Position numbers and translations under genes: made by a program
Shown: one piece after another, positions 45,933 through 57,126 of the stretch
Layout of the letters: every line of letters starts with the position of its first letter
Numbering within the stretch: the first letter of the stretch is position 1
Assembly: GCA_947561585.1 (NCBI GenBank)
Contig: CANNZV010002505.1
Location: 1 to 64,000 of the forward strand
Direction of reading: 5' to 3'
Origin: Caprella mutica
Lineage: Eukaryota > Arthropoda > Malacostraca > Amphipoda > Caprellidae
Length of the DNA stretch: 64,000 nt
Notes under the pieces: model-generated
Seen by the model: only the letters and a program-made list of their open reading frames with translations
What the model was told of the DNA's origin: nothing
Databases searched by the model: none

Positions 45933-46177
45933 CACTGAGTAAAAATTGTGAGTCAGCCTGACTCATCGCTTGAGTCAAGGCTGCAGGATTCAGATATTGG
46001 AGTCTTTTTTCCTGATTGACTCTACCTGAATCAATCTGACTATAAACTAGGAATCAATATGACCCTTGTTTTTGAGTAAAATACTAGAATGAGTCCAATT
46101 GACTCACATTTTTGAGCCGGTTTCGGGACAAACAGAGAATTCAGAATTTGAGACAATTTGACTCGCATTTTTCAGTG
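45933..46177. mobile_element. Short MITE with CACTGA ends
   Basis: CACTGAGTAAAAATTGTGAG TCA at the left is matched by the complement of TGACTCGCATTTTTCAGTG at the right. Interior repeats GAGTCA/TGACTC several times. One copy in the window. Confidence 0.6.
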
Positions 46178-46489
46178 CAGGCTTATTAATCTTCAATATA
46201 AATTTTTAAAACTTGAAATGATGTACAATTAATTACGAAAACTTTTAATTAAATTCGAAAACGTTTTAAGCAGTTGAAGGAATTTTTAGGTAAAACCTAC
46301 AGATGAAACTTTGCAGAAAAGTATGGTAATTTTAGAGTCCATTTCGAATTTTTTTGAATATTTACTAGACTCATGGATTCTTTCATCGTCGTAATGGACT
46401 AAGTTCGACTTAATGAATCATCCGAATATCAACTAATGAGCTGCCTGGACTTCTGTACTCCGGAGAATTTTAATGTACATACGCTCTGA

Positions 46490-46925
46490 TATTTGAATGT
46501 CCAACATCTGATATTTGAATGTCCACACTCTGATATTAAATGTCCATACTCTGATGTTAAATGTCCATACTCTGATGTTAAATGTCCATACTCTGATATT
46601 AAATGTCCATACTCTGATATTAAATGTCCATACTCTGATATTAAATGTCCATACTTTGATGTTAAATGTCCATACTCTGATGTTAAATGTCCATACTCTG
46701 ATGTTAAATGTCCATACTCTGATATTAAATGTCCATACTCTGATATTAAATGTCCATACTCTGATATTAAATGTCCATACTCTGATATTAAATGTCCATA
46801 CTCTTATATTTAAATGTCCATACTCTGATATTAAATGTCCATACTCTGATGTTAAATGTCCATACTCTGATATTAAATGTCCATACTCTTATATTTAAAT
46901 GTCCAAACTCTGATATTAAATGTCC
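46490..46925. repeat. 21-bp minisatellite, about 20 copies
   Basis: Unit TGTCCATACTCTGATATTAA A, with GATGTTAAA as the common variant. Two open frames of 106-127 codons are artefacts of the period. Confidence 0.95.
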
Positions 46926-46929
46926 AAAC

Positions 46930-47500
46930 TGGATATAATTCTAACTACTTGTTTTTTTACTTCATTATTCATTATTATAATAACTGTTATTCTTTCTCTT
47001 TTTCTCCATTATCTTCTGTATAAAACAAATGGCACTAATTTTTCTTTAGTAGTTTTTGTGTTTGTTTATCATAACATTATTGTGAGGGATAAAAGAAGGG
47101 GGTCAAATACCCCCCTCCTTCTATCCCTCCATATTTTGCTTTTTTTTTCTGGTGCTGCGTATCAGTTGGATATTTGTAATCTTTAATTAATTAATAATTC
47201 AAACAAAGTATTGTATCTGTTCCTTTGATTCATTATTAATTAATAGATAAATTATTTATTTAAATGATGTCTATATTGTTTTTGCATTCATTTTTCCTTG
47301 TATCTCATATATTTAAATTTATCAGTTTATTTTTATTCTTATTTCATATCCCTAACGCCATAGATCATTAACGACTACAATTCATTCACACCTCTTCATT
47401 TTCCTCTTTCACCAAGAAGCATAGAATATTTAACTTTATATATTAATATTCTGAATAAACAAATAATAAAATAATAAAAGATTTTTTTTTACTACCACAG
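46930..47500. other. No gene seen
   Basis: Pyrimidine- and AT-rich. An 88-codon frame at 46920-47186 shows a hydrophobic stretch but no domain or splice support. Confidence 0.4.
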
Positions 47501-47625
47501 ATACGATTGAGGTGAAAAAAGTGTCTGCTATTTTCAGTCCTTTTTCTCACTTGCTTCTTCTCCAAAGTTCCTTGTCTTTATTTAGGTGTTTTCGGCTGCA
47601 GTGTGGATTTAGCTGTACCTTCTAA
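47501..47625 (+). CDS. Candidate terminal exon c (tentative)
   Basis: Preceded by a run of ten T and ACTACCACAG, the strongest acceptor-like sequence after exon 2. In phase with exon 2 it stays open for 41 codons to TAA: it begins DTIEVKKVSAIFSPF and ends with a cysteine-containing stretch (RCFRLQCGFSCTF). Together with exons 1 and 2 it would make a protein of about 79 residues. Longer and with a better acceptor than candidates a and b, but composition is not clearly coding. AATAAA occurs about 320 nt downstream (47946). Confidence 0.25.
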
Positions 47626-47702
47626 ATAGAAATTAAAGTGGATATGATGAAAGCATTTGCAGTTTTAGTTTTGCTCCGGTGTGAGAGGTGCAACCTCATT
47701 AT

Positions 47703-47865
47703 AAGGGTTGTGACAATATGCACTTAAAATCATAGATCTTAAGAATATCATAGACGAAATGAAATGAAATGGTATTGGATACTATATACCGCTGGTGTAG
47801 AACGATTAAATAGTCTTTAATTTAATCTGTTTATAATATCTTCAGGATCTATGATATGACCCTAC
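47703..47865. mobile_element. MITE family C, copy 4 (right end shortened)
   Basis: AGGGTTGTGACAATATGCAC and AAAATCATAGATCTTAAGAA at the left, shared interior (GAAATGAAATGGTATTGGAT, CTGGTGTAGAACGATTAAAT). The right arm ends CTATGATATGACCCTAC, lacking the central bases. Confidence 0.8.
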
Positions 47866-47965
47866 TCATTATAGTTTGTATTGCTTTTGTTCTTTTGGGG
47901 GATTTTACAATTGTTATTAATGGTTGTGTGTTTATTGGATTGGAGAAATAAAATGTTATTATCAG

Positions 47966-48455
47966 TAGGGTACTTCACGAATTATCGATCGGTTCCTCAT
48001 CTTCGTTCTTTCATAAAGAAAAAAGTCTCCTTAAAATTCAAGTAACTACAGATAATAATAAGCGAGATACAAATTTTTGAAAAGTAAAAAACAGTCAAAT
48101 TGACTGTGCAGGTATCATGGATTAAAATTAAAATTGAATATTATTTATATATATCGTTTTTCCTCATCTGACCGTAGATAATAAAGTTAATATAGTGTCT
48201 TTATTTCTTTACTAATTGGAATGTCCGAGTAATTGGACACTCATAGTATTCATAATCCAATCGTTCTCAAATTAATCTCTCCAATGCATTGGGGACCGGA
48301 CACTCTTTTACGCTGACAGTTGTCGGAAAGTGGGCCTTAGCGTAATTGCAGGTATGCTAAAGATAAGTATTTAAATTGGAATTTAAATAAAAGTTATATT
48401 TTTTTCTTAATGATTGATAATGTGGAATCGTCCGATAAGTCGAATCTTATCCCAA
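47966..48455. mobile_element. Diverged MITE family B, copy 5 with extra sequence
   Basis: TAGGGTACTTCACGAATTAT at the left and TGTGGAATCGTCCGATAAGT plus TCTTATCCCA at the right are the family's ends. The span is more than twice the usual length, so another sequence lies inside (about 48190-48400). Right end assignment is tentative. Confidence 0.45.
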
Positions 48456-48459
48456 TATG

Positions 48460-48945
48460 AACTTTTCAATATCACATTTATCATTTAAAATCTTTTATTG
48501 CGATTATTAATTAGTAATGAGATTTAGAGTTTTTACGGATGCTGATATATTCATAATTACCTTTAATTATTTTCGCTCGAAGTTTAAGTGATTCTTTACA
48601 GACTAGTATTTGATTTCATTGAAAAAAATCTACTTTCTTCCAGTCTTCATCTTGTAAGTCCTTTAAAGTTTTAAACTGCTGTGATTTTCATGATTTTACA
48701 AAAGGAATTTTTTCCATAAAACATTAATTTCATGATAATTTTATTAACTGTTTTAGTTAATGAAATTATATTAATAATCCTTATAAATAAAAAATTATGC
48801 ATGGGCTTGTAGAACTGTATTTTTTTTTTCTTCAATATATATCCTTATCTTTAAATTGAATTATATATAATTTTATAACGAATAATTGGAGACTAGTGAG
48901 GCAAACTGATATATTGTAATGTTACATGCATAATTAACTGGTAAA
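48460..48945. other. No gene seen
   Basis: AT-rich. TTTCTTCCAG at 48635-48644 is acceptor-like but is followed by a stop after four codons in the needed phase. Confidence 0.45.
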
Positions 48946-48948
48946 ACC

Positions 48949-49222
48949 TATAGTGAAACTCCTGAGTTATGAAGCACTCGAGTAATGAAGGACCTGAGTT
49001 ATGAAATGCACCTGAGTTATGAAGTATTTTCTTTGTTTAAATTATAGAAAACGATATATGTCATGAATTTCATCCTAGTTATCCCTCAAAAACCCTAGTT
49101 TTCTCAAAGATTCTAATCATAGAAAACTATTAGTGTACCTGAGTTATGAAGTGTCCCTGAGTTATGAAGTGGCTCTAAGTTATGTAGTAACCAGTACTCC
49201 ATAACTCAGGGGTTTCACTGTA
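48949..49222. mobile_element. MITE family D, copy 2 (most complete)
   Basis: 274 bp. TATAGTGAAACTCCTGAGTT at the left is complementary to AACTCAGGGGTTTCACTGTA at the right over about 26 bp with a few mismatches. CTGAGTTATGAAG recurs at least five times inside. Confidence 0.88.
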
Positions 49223-49915
49223 CTATACTACATTATATTTAAATTAATTATTTTAATGCAATCATCCATCACTATTTAAATGTAATATAACAATGGCGCT
49301 TACTCTCGTTTGAAGTTATCGTTTTTAAGATAAGTTCTCCTCTTTGCTCAGTAATTACAAAGCAATAGTCTCCCCTCATCTAAACTATGATATCAAACAT
49401 TTCTAAGGATTAATATCTTCTTTAAACTAAAAGAAAGTAGCTACGGTGATAAATAGAGTAAACTGGATAGTATTATATTGTACAGACACACCCCACTCTT
49501 ATTACGTCTCACACTAATGACAATCGAATAAGTGTGGGACATGTCACGTATTTATTTCTCCTGGTATGGAAAATGGTTTAGGAGTAACTTTAGTAATTTG
49601 GTTAGTTGTTTTGATTTAAGCTGTTTTCGCTGTAAATTACGCAGAGGGGATCGATAACATTTTTATATGGTAAATAACATATATATTACTTACAATAAAA
49701 TTCTTTTTAATCTATTTGATGAAAGTGAAGACAACGAACCTAATTACCAAAGTTAATCCTTAAATATTTTCTATACCAAGAGAAATAAAAGCGAGGCATG
49801 TCCCACACTTATTAGATCGTCATAAGTCTGAGAGGTAATAACTAATAATTATGTACTATAGTGTCTGGCAAGGTGTAATTACTAGATTAAAAGTATCACA
49901 TAAATATAACTAGAT
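49223..49915. other. No gene seen
   Basis: AT-rich. GTGTGGGACATGTC (49532) and the complement GACATGTCCC..ACAC region near 49798 form an inverted pair about 260 bp apart, possibly another old foldback element. Confidence 0.4.
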
Positions 49916-49916
49916 T

Positions 49917-50492
49917 ATGTGCGCTCGGTAGAGCGCTTACCTTCAGCGCCGCAATGACCCATTCTCTCCCAAAATTTAATAAACTGTTAACTGAATAATA
50001 ACCAATCGTCCCACCTAGTTTCATACAATATGATTCAATACTTTTGAGTTATTGAGTTATAAATGAACTTGACCTTCGACCTGATCACTCCCAAAATTAT
50101 ACAAGATGGTTCCTGGACATTGACCAATTGTCCCATCAAATTTCAGACAATTTGGTTGAATACTTTTAGAGTTATGAGTTAAAAATGGCTTTGACCTTGA
50201 TCTTTGACCTTTCACCCGATCGCTTACAAAATGTGACAAAATAGTTTCTGTATATTGACCAATCGTCCCACTCAGTTTCATGCAATATGGTTCAATACTT
50301 TTTGAGTTATAAATGACCATGACCTTTGACATGGTCAAATTCTACCAGCAGGTCACTGGACATGGACCAATCGTTTCTCCAAATTTAAGCAAATTTGGTT
50401 GAACTCTTTTTCAGTTAAGCGAATAACAAGATTATAAATAAATAAACGACGGGTAAAATATGACCTTCCCGCATTCTTCGAAGGTAATAAGG
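49917..50492 (+). mobile_element. SINE-like repeat with tRNA-like head
   Basis: The left end, GTGCGCTCGGTAGAGCGC then TTACC, resembles the D-arm/A-box part of a tRNA; I see no good B box. Next come four imperfect modules of about 105-130 bp, each starting GACCAAT(C/T)GT and running through TTTCATGCAATATGGTTC, AATACTTTT.GAGTTAT and TGACCTTTGACC. It ends with AATAAATAAACGACGGGTAA and CCTTCGAAGGTAATAA-like sequence. TGACCTTGATCTTTGACC-type direct repeats resemble nuclear-receptor half-sites. Family name unknown to me. Confidence 0.6.
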
Positions 50493-50499
50493 TGTTTGT

Positions 50500-50815
50500 A
50501 TAATCTTATTTTCTTTGCAGCAAGGAAAAGTATCTTCATAATTATATCATAGATGTCGCTCTTATTTTCATTTATGTTAACAGTTGGAAATTAAATTTAA
50601 TGAAAGTTTCCAATATGAAACCTATTTATTCTTGATTTTTAAAAATGAACGTCAATAAAAAAGTATGTTAAATTAATAAATAATATATTTTAAATAAAAT
50701 TTAAAAAAAGAATTTAAAGATATTCTTTTTCCATTAAGAACAATAATTATTCAAAGTATTAACACTAGAATTCTGAGTATTATACTACATGCGCTTGGTG
50801 TCAAAAGCTCTTTAT
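50500..50815. other. No gene seen
   Basis: TTATTTTCTTTGCAG at 50506-50520 is a good acceptor-like string but leads to a stop after ten codons in phase with exon 2. The rest is AT-rich. Confidence 0.45.
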
Positions 50816-50819
50816 AAAG

Positions 50820-51100
50820 CTGGTAGAGTGAGATGTGAGGGTAGAGTGAGGGTAAAGTGGGGGTAAAGTGAGGGTAGAGTGAGGGTAGAGTGAGGGTAGA
50901 GTGAGGGTAAAGTGGGGGTAAAGTGAGGGTAGAGTGAGGGTAGAGTGAGGGTAGAGTGAGGGTAAAGTGAGGGTAGAGTGAGGGTAAAGTGGGGGTAGAG
51001 TGAGGGTAGAGTGAGGGAAGAGTGAGGGTAAAGTGAAGGAAGAGTGAGGGAAGGGTGAGGGTAAAGTGAGGGTGGAGTGAGGGTAGAGTGAGGGTAAAGT
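50820..51100. repeat. 12-bp G-rich minisatellite, about 23 copies
   Basis: GTAGAGTGAGGG and GTAAAGTGAGGG/GTAAAGTGGGGG units. The plus strand is purine-rich with GGG runs about 8-9 nt apart. Confidence 0.95.
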
Positions 51101-51700
51101 CTTAGGAATTACTTCACGTCAATTGCCCTCTTCTCCCCTTGGTGCTCTAATTGGAATAGTGAGGGCAATTAAACATCTGAGTTGGTGCTAGAATTTCAAT
51201 TCCGTGAGAGTTAGTTCTAACTTCTCTTGTTCAGAAATAAAAACAAAGAAGTCTTCACAGTCAATAACGACTTAAAATGGAGTTAACGTTCAATTAAAGA
51301 AACACGTGGCAGTTTTTTCTTGTGGATGAATAGTTAGGAAAGTTTTTGCAGATCGTGAATTTAATAAAAAATAATATTAATTATAAACTTTATTACAAAC
51401 CTTTAATTCGCCAAATCGAAAATATTTTCTTTTGCATTTTGAAAATAGATTTTGGGTAAAATTAAAGTTGACGTTTCAGATACAATGGAGACATATTACG
51501 ATCAAAATGAAACTTCTTTGTGATTCGTTTCATAGTAACAATATATTGATGATGAATTTTTCAAGGTGGGTCATCATAACTCTCCCAGTTTTGCTTCCTG
51601 TTCCGCGTGGGACAGCAGGAGAATAATAAGTGGGACGGAGTGCAGACGTTTCATTGAGAGACATTTCATATTCCTTCAAGAAGAAAATTCATAGAAGAGA
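51101..51700. other. No gene supported
   Basis: Open stretches here (51432-51626 and the start of 51630-51986) lack start context and splice support. Confidence 0.4.
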
Positions 51701-51712
51701 AACGTCCTGTCG

Positions 51713-51845
51713 ACGAAACAAAATGTCAACGAAATTATCTGTCGATGAAACGTCTTGTCGACGTAACATCATGTCGACAAAATTTCTTGTTGATAAAACG
51801 TCTGGTCGACGTAAGGTTTTGTCGACGAAATGTCTGGCAACCGGT
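51713..51845. repeat. 16-bp minisatellite with GTCGAC, eight copies
   Basis: GTCGACGAAACGTCTT-type units; the 6-bp palindrome GTCGAC is kept in most, with GTCAAC, GTCGAT and GTTGAT variants. CpG-rich in an AT-rich setting. Confidence 0.9.
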
Positions 51846-51924
51846 GGGACGAGGGATTTCAGACGTCTTAAGACATACATACCCACGTCTTTACAACGTC
51901 TTTTATTCCACACACATTCCAGGT

Positions 51925-52035
51925 TGCATGTATCATCTAAAATATTGTTAGATGTTATTGTGTGTATATCATCTAAATATTGTTAAATGTTATTGTGTGT
52001 ATATCATCTAAATATTGTTAGATGTTATTGTGTGA
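51925..52035. repeat. About 40-bp repeat, nearly three copies
   Basis: TATCATCTAAATATTGTTAG then ATGTTATTGTGTG. Nearly identical copies. Confidence 0.9.
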
Positions 52036-52404
52036 GTTCAAGAGTTTTAAAAAAATTGTTGTCAAAATATAATCGGATTTCCTTCTTGATTTTCAGAATT
52101 AAAAATTACTTGTCTATTATATCTATTAATTTTCTTTCAATGAAGCTACGGAGTAATTTGTCTGTAAAAAAATGATATACCTAATTAATTGATTTCATAA
52201 TAATAACTTTCTTTGTGGATTTCCTTATTTAAAATAATTAATTCTTGAACCGAAGAATTTTATTAATTCGAATATCTCTAGTAAAAATTTCTTCAGATAA
52301 TATATAATGATTTTCATTTACTGTTAGTAATTTAACCCGGATTAAGAAGTTGATGAAAATTGACAACCAGACACACTTGACTATTATAAATTATACCTAG
52401 GTAA

Positions 52405-52470
52405 TCTATATATATAGCGATATTATAGAAGAAGCTGTGTCAGTCTGTCCGTCCGTCACAAAGTAAGTAT
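52405..52470 (+). mobile_element. Second Helitron-like 5' end
   Basis: TCTATATATATAGCGATATT, then GAAGCTGTGTCAGTCTGTCC GTCCGTCACAAAG, parallels 33963 (TCTATACTATTATAAAGC ... CTGTCCGTCACAAAA). Right limit unknown. Confidence 0.45.
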
Positions 52471-53640
52471 ATCCATAGTGAAAATTAATTCAAAATGTTC
52501 ATCACTACAAATTGAAACAAAAGTTCATTTTAAATCATTATTTACCGATCTCATCATGACCAGTATGAACAAATTGAACATTGTGCAAAAGAATATAATT
52601 AAGTTTGAATATATTTTACATCACCAAATAAAATGTATAACATTTTTATAAACTGCTCCTACTAAACACTCTAATGATTTAAATTAATTAGCTTAAAAAT
52701 ATCCAACTTTATTTATCCCCAGTAGTGAAGTCTGAATATTCGCCTTTGCGAGAATTTCCTTTCAACTTTTCGGCTGAATTCCTCACTGTGACTCCAGCTG
52801 AGAAATCCTCTTACAGCAGATATGCATAAACAGCCTCGCAGAAATGAATTAAATTTGGGCCTAGAGCCCGCTTCCACTCCTTCATAATACTTTATATATT
52901 AAAATAATAACTAACCTATATAACTAATTCACATTGAGAAATAGTTTAAAAGTTGGAAGAGGTTGTTTAGAGCTGTAAATAGCAATTAGTAATAGTGGCT
53001 TAGGATTACGTTCCTATTCGTCAAAAGAAGTTGAGTCGTAAAGTTAAAGTTTCCCTGTAGATTTGGGGAATTTATACTAGATATTTTATTAGATCCATTT
53101 GCAAAACAGACGTAAATCTGCCAATAAATATTACTCCTCTATAGTAAAATATCTTCTGAATGAATTAATATGAAGAAAATTCTTATAGTATAATTTAATA
53201 TAATTACATATTATTTTATGTAACTGAAATTAGATTTAAAGTTTATCTATAAGATGATTTTTGCCTCTGAAACTAACGTATTGTTATTTATCGATATCGA
53301 AAATTATTAATATTGCAATTATTGATAATAAAAATAGTTGATATTCAATTAATATTGAAAATACGAGAATTTAATTGTCGAGTATTTAAAATAATATTGA
53401 TTTAAATTCAATTGACAATTACCTGAAATACCATTTCCTTTTTTCTTGATGTTGATTACGTTCATGTATTTATTTTAATTGGGAAAAGAAGCCATCGAGT
53501 GAATCACAATTAGAGCTACTGTGTTTTTTTAACTGGTTTGTTTGATCCATTGAAGCGACGCCAGCAGGAGGGTTCGTTAGTGAAGCCCTGTGAAAAAGAT
53601 ACGCAACTGGCGCTACTTGAGAGGTAAAAACACCTTTGAA
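52471..53640. other. No gene seen; GC-richer patches at 52735-52890 and 53490-53640
   Basis: Mostly AT-rich. The two patches are less AT-rich and look single-copy. The second can be read on the minus strand as part of a 116-codon frame (53470-53820) that continues into the G-rich array, so it is not convincing as an exon. Confidence 0.4.
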
Positions 53641-53649
53641 GAGAACGCA

Positions 53650-53815
53650 CTGGGAATGGGAATGAGGTGGGAATGGTGGTGGGAATGGGAATGGGGTGGG
53701 AATGGAGTAGAAATGGGGTGGATATGGGAATGGGAAGGGAATGTGGTGTAAATGGGGTGAGAATGGGAATGGGGTAGGAATGGGGATGGGAATGGGGTAG
53801 GAATGGGAATGAGTA
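53650..53815. repeat. G-rich GGAAT-type repeat
   Basis: Irregular GGGAATGG and GGGGTGGGAATGG units. GGGAATGGGAATGGGGTGGG at 53681-53700 has four G runs with loops of 3, 3 and 1 nt. Confidence 0.9.
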
Positions 53816-54094
53816 TGCACTGGAAGTCGGTATGAACAGGGTGTTGTAATTAGTTTAAGTGTTAGATTCCAATCAGTCGCTACAGTAAGTAAGTACTATT
53901 TGTTGTAGTCAATGTTAGTGAATTTCTTTAATTGGAGTCATGAGTATGACTGGAATGAGGTAAGTTAACTGGAATTGTACGATGAGAGAGATAATTGAAC
54001 TGCAATTCAAAAAAAGAATTGGTGGTAATTACTAAATTGAACTAAATAGTTAAACTAAAATAAATATCATTCGCTGTGTAAAAATCAGTGTGCA

Positions 54095-54960
54095 TTATTC
54101 TACATGTTCATTCCAGTTTCTCACGCTGTTCTTCCATGTTCATTCCAGTTTCTCATGCTGTTCTTCCATGTTCATTCCAGTTTCTCATGCTGTCATTCCA
54201 TGTTCATTCCAGTTTCTCACGCTGTCATTCCATGTTCATTCCAGTTTCTCATGCTGTTCTTCCATGTTCATTCCAGTTTCTCATGCTGTCATTCCATGTT
54301 CATTCCTGTTTCTCACGCTGTTCTTCCACGTTCATTCCAGTTTCTCACGCTGTTCTTCCATGTTCATTTCAGTTTCTCACGCTGTCATTCCATGTTCATT
54401 CCAGTTTCTCACGCTGTCATTCCATGTTCATTCCAGTTTCTCACGCTGTCATTTCATGTTCATTCCAGTTTATCACGCTGTCATTCCGTGTTCATTCCAG
54501 TTTCTCATGCTGTCATTCCATGTTCATTCCAGTTTCTCACGCTGTCATTCCATGCTCATTCCAGTTTCTCACGCTGTCATTCCATGCTCATTCCAGTTTC
54601 TCACGCTGTCATTCCATGTTCATTCCAGTTTCTCACGCTGTCATTCCATGTTCATTCCAGTTTCTCACGCTGTCATTCCATGTTCATTCCAGTTTCTCAC
54701 GCTCTCATTCCATGTTCATTCCAGTTTCTCACGCTGTCATTCCATGCTCATTCCAGTTTCTCACGCTGTCATTCCATGTTCATTCCAGTTTCTCACGCTG
54801 TCATTCCATGTTCATTCCAGTTTCTCACGCTGTCATTCCATGTTCATTCCAGTTTCTCACGCTGTCATTCCATGTTCATTCCAGTTTCTCACGCTGTCAT
54901 TCCATGTTCATTCCAGTTTCTCACGCTGTCATTCCATGTTCATTCCAGTTTCTCACGCTT
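54095..54960. repeat. 32-bp minisatellite, about 27 copies
   Basis: Unit TGTTCATTCCAGTTTCTCAC then GCTGTCATTCCA. The 32-bp period moves through all three frames without a stop, producing three overlapping frames of 300-346 codons that are artefacts. Variants (CTGTTCTTCC, TTCTCATGC) concentrate in the first 250 bp. Confidence 0.96.
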
Positions 54961-55300
54961 TGTATCTTTCGTCTTTACTTTCGATCGTGAGAATAAAAAC
55001 TACCGGTGGGATTGTCTTGTTCTTGGGCGTAAATAGAAGCGACAGACGCAACAGTGGAGGGAGTGGAGCTTTTTTCCCTAACTGGTTAATCAAATTTGAC
55101 TTCAAAGAAATAGATTCTCTATATGTGTAAACGTAGAAGGTTCGATTGTTAGGTTTCTTTAGCTGCTTTGTCAGTTTGGTAGATTAGAAAAAAGGGCTTC
55201 CTATATTTAATTTCATTATCTCTTTGATATAGAAGGTATATATATGTGTAATCTTACAGTATTGCTTTTTATTTTTTATTTTTCATATTCAAATCCTAGG

Positions 55301-55501
55301 TAGGGTAAGTTACGAATTATCGGTCAGTACCACATCTTCGGTCATATAAGAAAAAACTATATAAAAATTATTATTATTACACAGTGCCAACTAATACAAC
55401 CTGGGTTTAATGCTTACTGTGTAATAATAATAATTTTTATATTGTTTTTTTCTTATTTGACCGATGATGTAGTACTGACCGATAATTCGTAACTTACCCT
55501 A
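55301..55501. mobile_element. Foldback MITE family B, copy 6 (best preserved)
   Basis: 201 bp. TAGGGTAAGTTACGAATTAT, CGGTCAGTACCACATCTTCG, GTCATATAAGAAAAAA on the left and the near-exact complement on the right, ending AATTCGTAACTTACCCTA. Arms of about 60 bp extend into TATATAAAAATTATTATTAT and CACAGT, giving nearly 80 bp of pairing. Confidence 0.92.
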
Positions 55502-55502
55502 T

Positions 55503-57120
55503 TTAATTTCCTTTTGACTTCATCGATATGGCCTCTGGTTCTTAGACACACGCACTTTGAGCCCTTTTTTAATTATTGATTCTTTCAAAATTATTATTAT
55601 TATTTATTTTCATATTTCTAATTGCAATCTCTAATTTTTTCTAATTCTCATATTTCATAATTTATTTCAAAATTTTATACTTCAAAATTTATTTAAAGAT
55701 CTGAATTTTCATTTCATTTTCAAATTATACATTTGATACTTTTTCAAAACCTCATACGTTTTTTAGCAATAGTTTCGCATCACAATATGGTAATTTGAAA
55801 ATAGGTTTTCTGTTCTAAGCTGTCATGAGTTGAGTTGGTGCCAGGTTTGGAAAAAGGCCAAACTGCATTGATTATTTCTCCAAAATCACCTTTGGAGGAA
55901 AACGGATACTCAACCTTCAGAAAATTGGCAACTGGAAGTTAATTCGTAAAATGCCGTGGGAGAGGAAGATCTGAAAACATTATAGAAAAGTGCCCTGTGG
56001 CGAGTGGCTAAAGAAACGATAAGAAGGGAACAATCTTAACCCTATGGCTACTGATGGGATAACATGTCCTAAATTTGTAGGACCATTTGTCCCAGTGATG
56101 TTCTTCAGTTGGTCAAAATAGCCCTGCGGTAATTTATAGAAGTCTATTTTTTCTGCTTATTTGTTAAGTTACAGTTTAAAGGTTAAATATTTGTTTTTCT
56201 AACTTACATCCTTGCATAATACAACATTATTACATATTTTATATATATTTTATATGTTATACAATAAAATTTGATCAATATATATATGTTAATAAAGAAA
56301 AGTTTCATAAAATCCTTTTTTAAAAGCATTCGGTAGTGAATTGTTTATTTATTTGACTTAATTATTAAAGAGGTATTTTCACAATATATTTTAATTTGAG
56401 GATGGACTAACAAAAACAAATAGAATGTTTTCAATATTTTATATGTCTAACAAGGAGTTAGTTTAAAAATATTTACTAATCACTCAATTACCAAACACTG
56501 ACATAATTTGCAAAGTATACTGATTGGTCTAGCATAACATATGTCAACGCTCACTTTTCGAGCACTGCCAGCCTATCAAATATCCGAGCACTGTGACGTT
56601 TCATTATAGCATAGAGCGTTCAATTACCACGTTCATGTACGTCTCTTTTTTATAACTATCATTGCTAACTCCTTTCAGTTGCTGGTGTTTCAAAACACTG
56701 TTATTATGGTGATACACACTCTAAGGCTAATATTGCTTCATTTCGTTCATTTACTTTGAGAGTTGCTTTTATGTATTGAACTTCCTGAATTGGTATCATC
56801 TGGGGATAAAATAGATTTTTTTTTACCTTCTTTAAATAATTTACAAAAATAATTATTATAAATATAATTTTATAATTAAATATAATGGACATTTGATCAA
56901 GTATTGAAGATAAATGAATGTATAATTGTGTTTAGAAATTTTTCGCTATCTGTGGAAATTAAAATTCTCATTGTATTTCATATATGGAAATTTGTTATAT
57001 CGAGAAATGGCCACCGGTGGTCACAGTAATTTAATTCCTAAAACTAATCGTAAAAGCTGACTATTTTCGTATTTTCCGTTCATATTTTCCTCTAGACAGT
57101 GAAACGATTTAAATAAATTT
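55503..57120. other. No gene seen; two interspersed fragments
   Basis: 55503-55545 matches 19876-19922 and 55834-55880 matches 14586-14631. The stretch 55960-56120 is less AT-rich. No exon supported. Confidence 0.45.
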
Positions 57121-57126
57121 GCAAAA

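Noticed and set aside
46493..46898. Two overlapping frames of 106-127 codons
   Set aside because: 21-bp tandem repeat artefacts.
49917..49965. Functional tRNA gene
   Set aside because: Only a D-arm-like segment is present; no B box, anticodon stem or acceptor stem pairing is found.
50521..50554. Strong acceptor-like TTATTTTCTTTGCAG as exon 3
   Set aside because: Leads to a stop after ten codons, and lies just past a SINE-like element; likely fortuitous.
50820..51100. Telomeric or interstitial telomere repeat
   Set aside because: The GAGGGTA words do not form TTAGG or TTAGGG repeats.
51432..51986. Adjacent frames of 64 and 118 codons
   Set aside because: The second is largely the 16-bp GTCGAC repeat, and the first lacks an ATG start context.
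53470..53820. 116-codon minus-strand frame, C-terminal half non-repetitive
   Set aside because: Its first half is the G-rich repeat; the opposite strand is also partly open, and no splice or start signal supports it.
54088..55130. Three overlapping plus-strand frames of 300-346 codons
   Set aside because: The 32-bp unit is stop-free in all frames and rotates through them; all three frames give the same periodic peptide.
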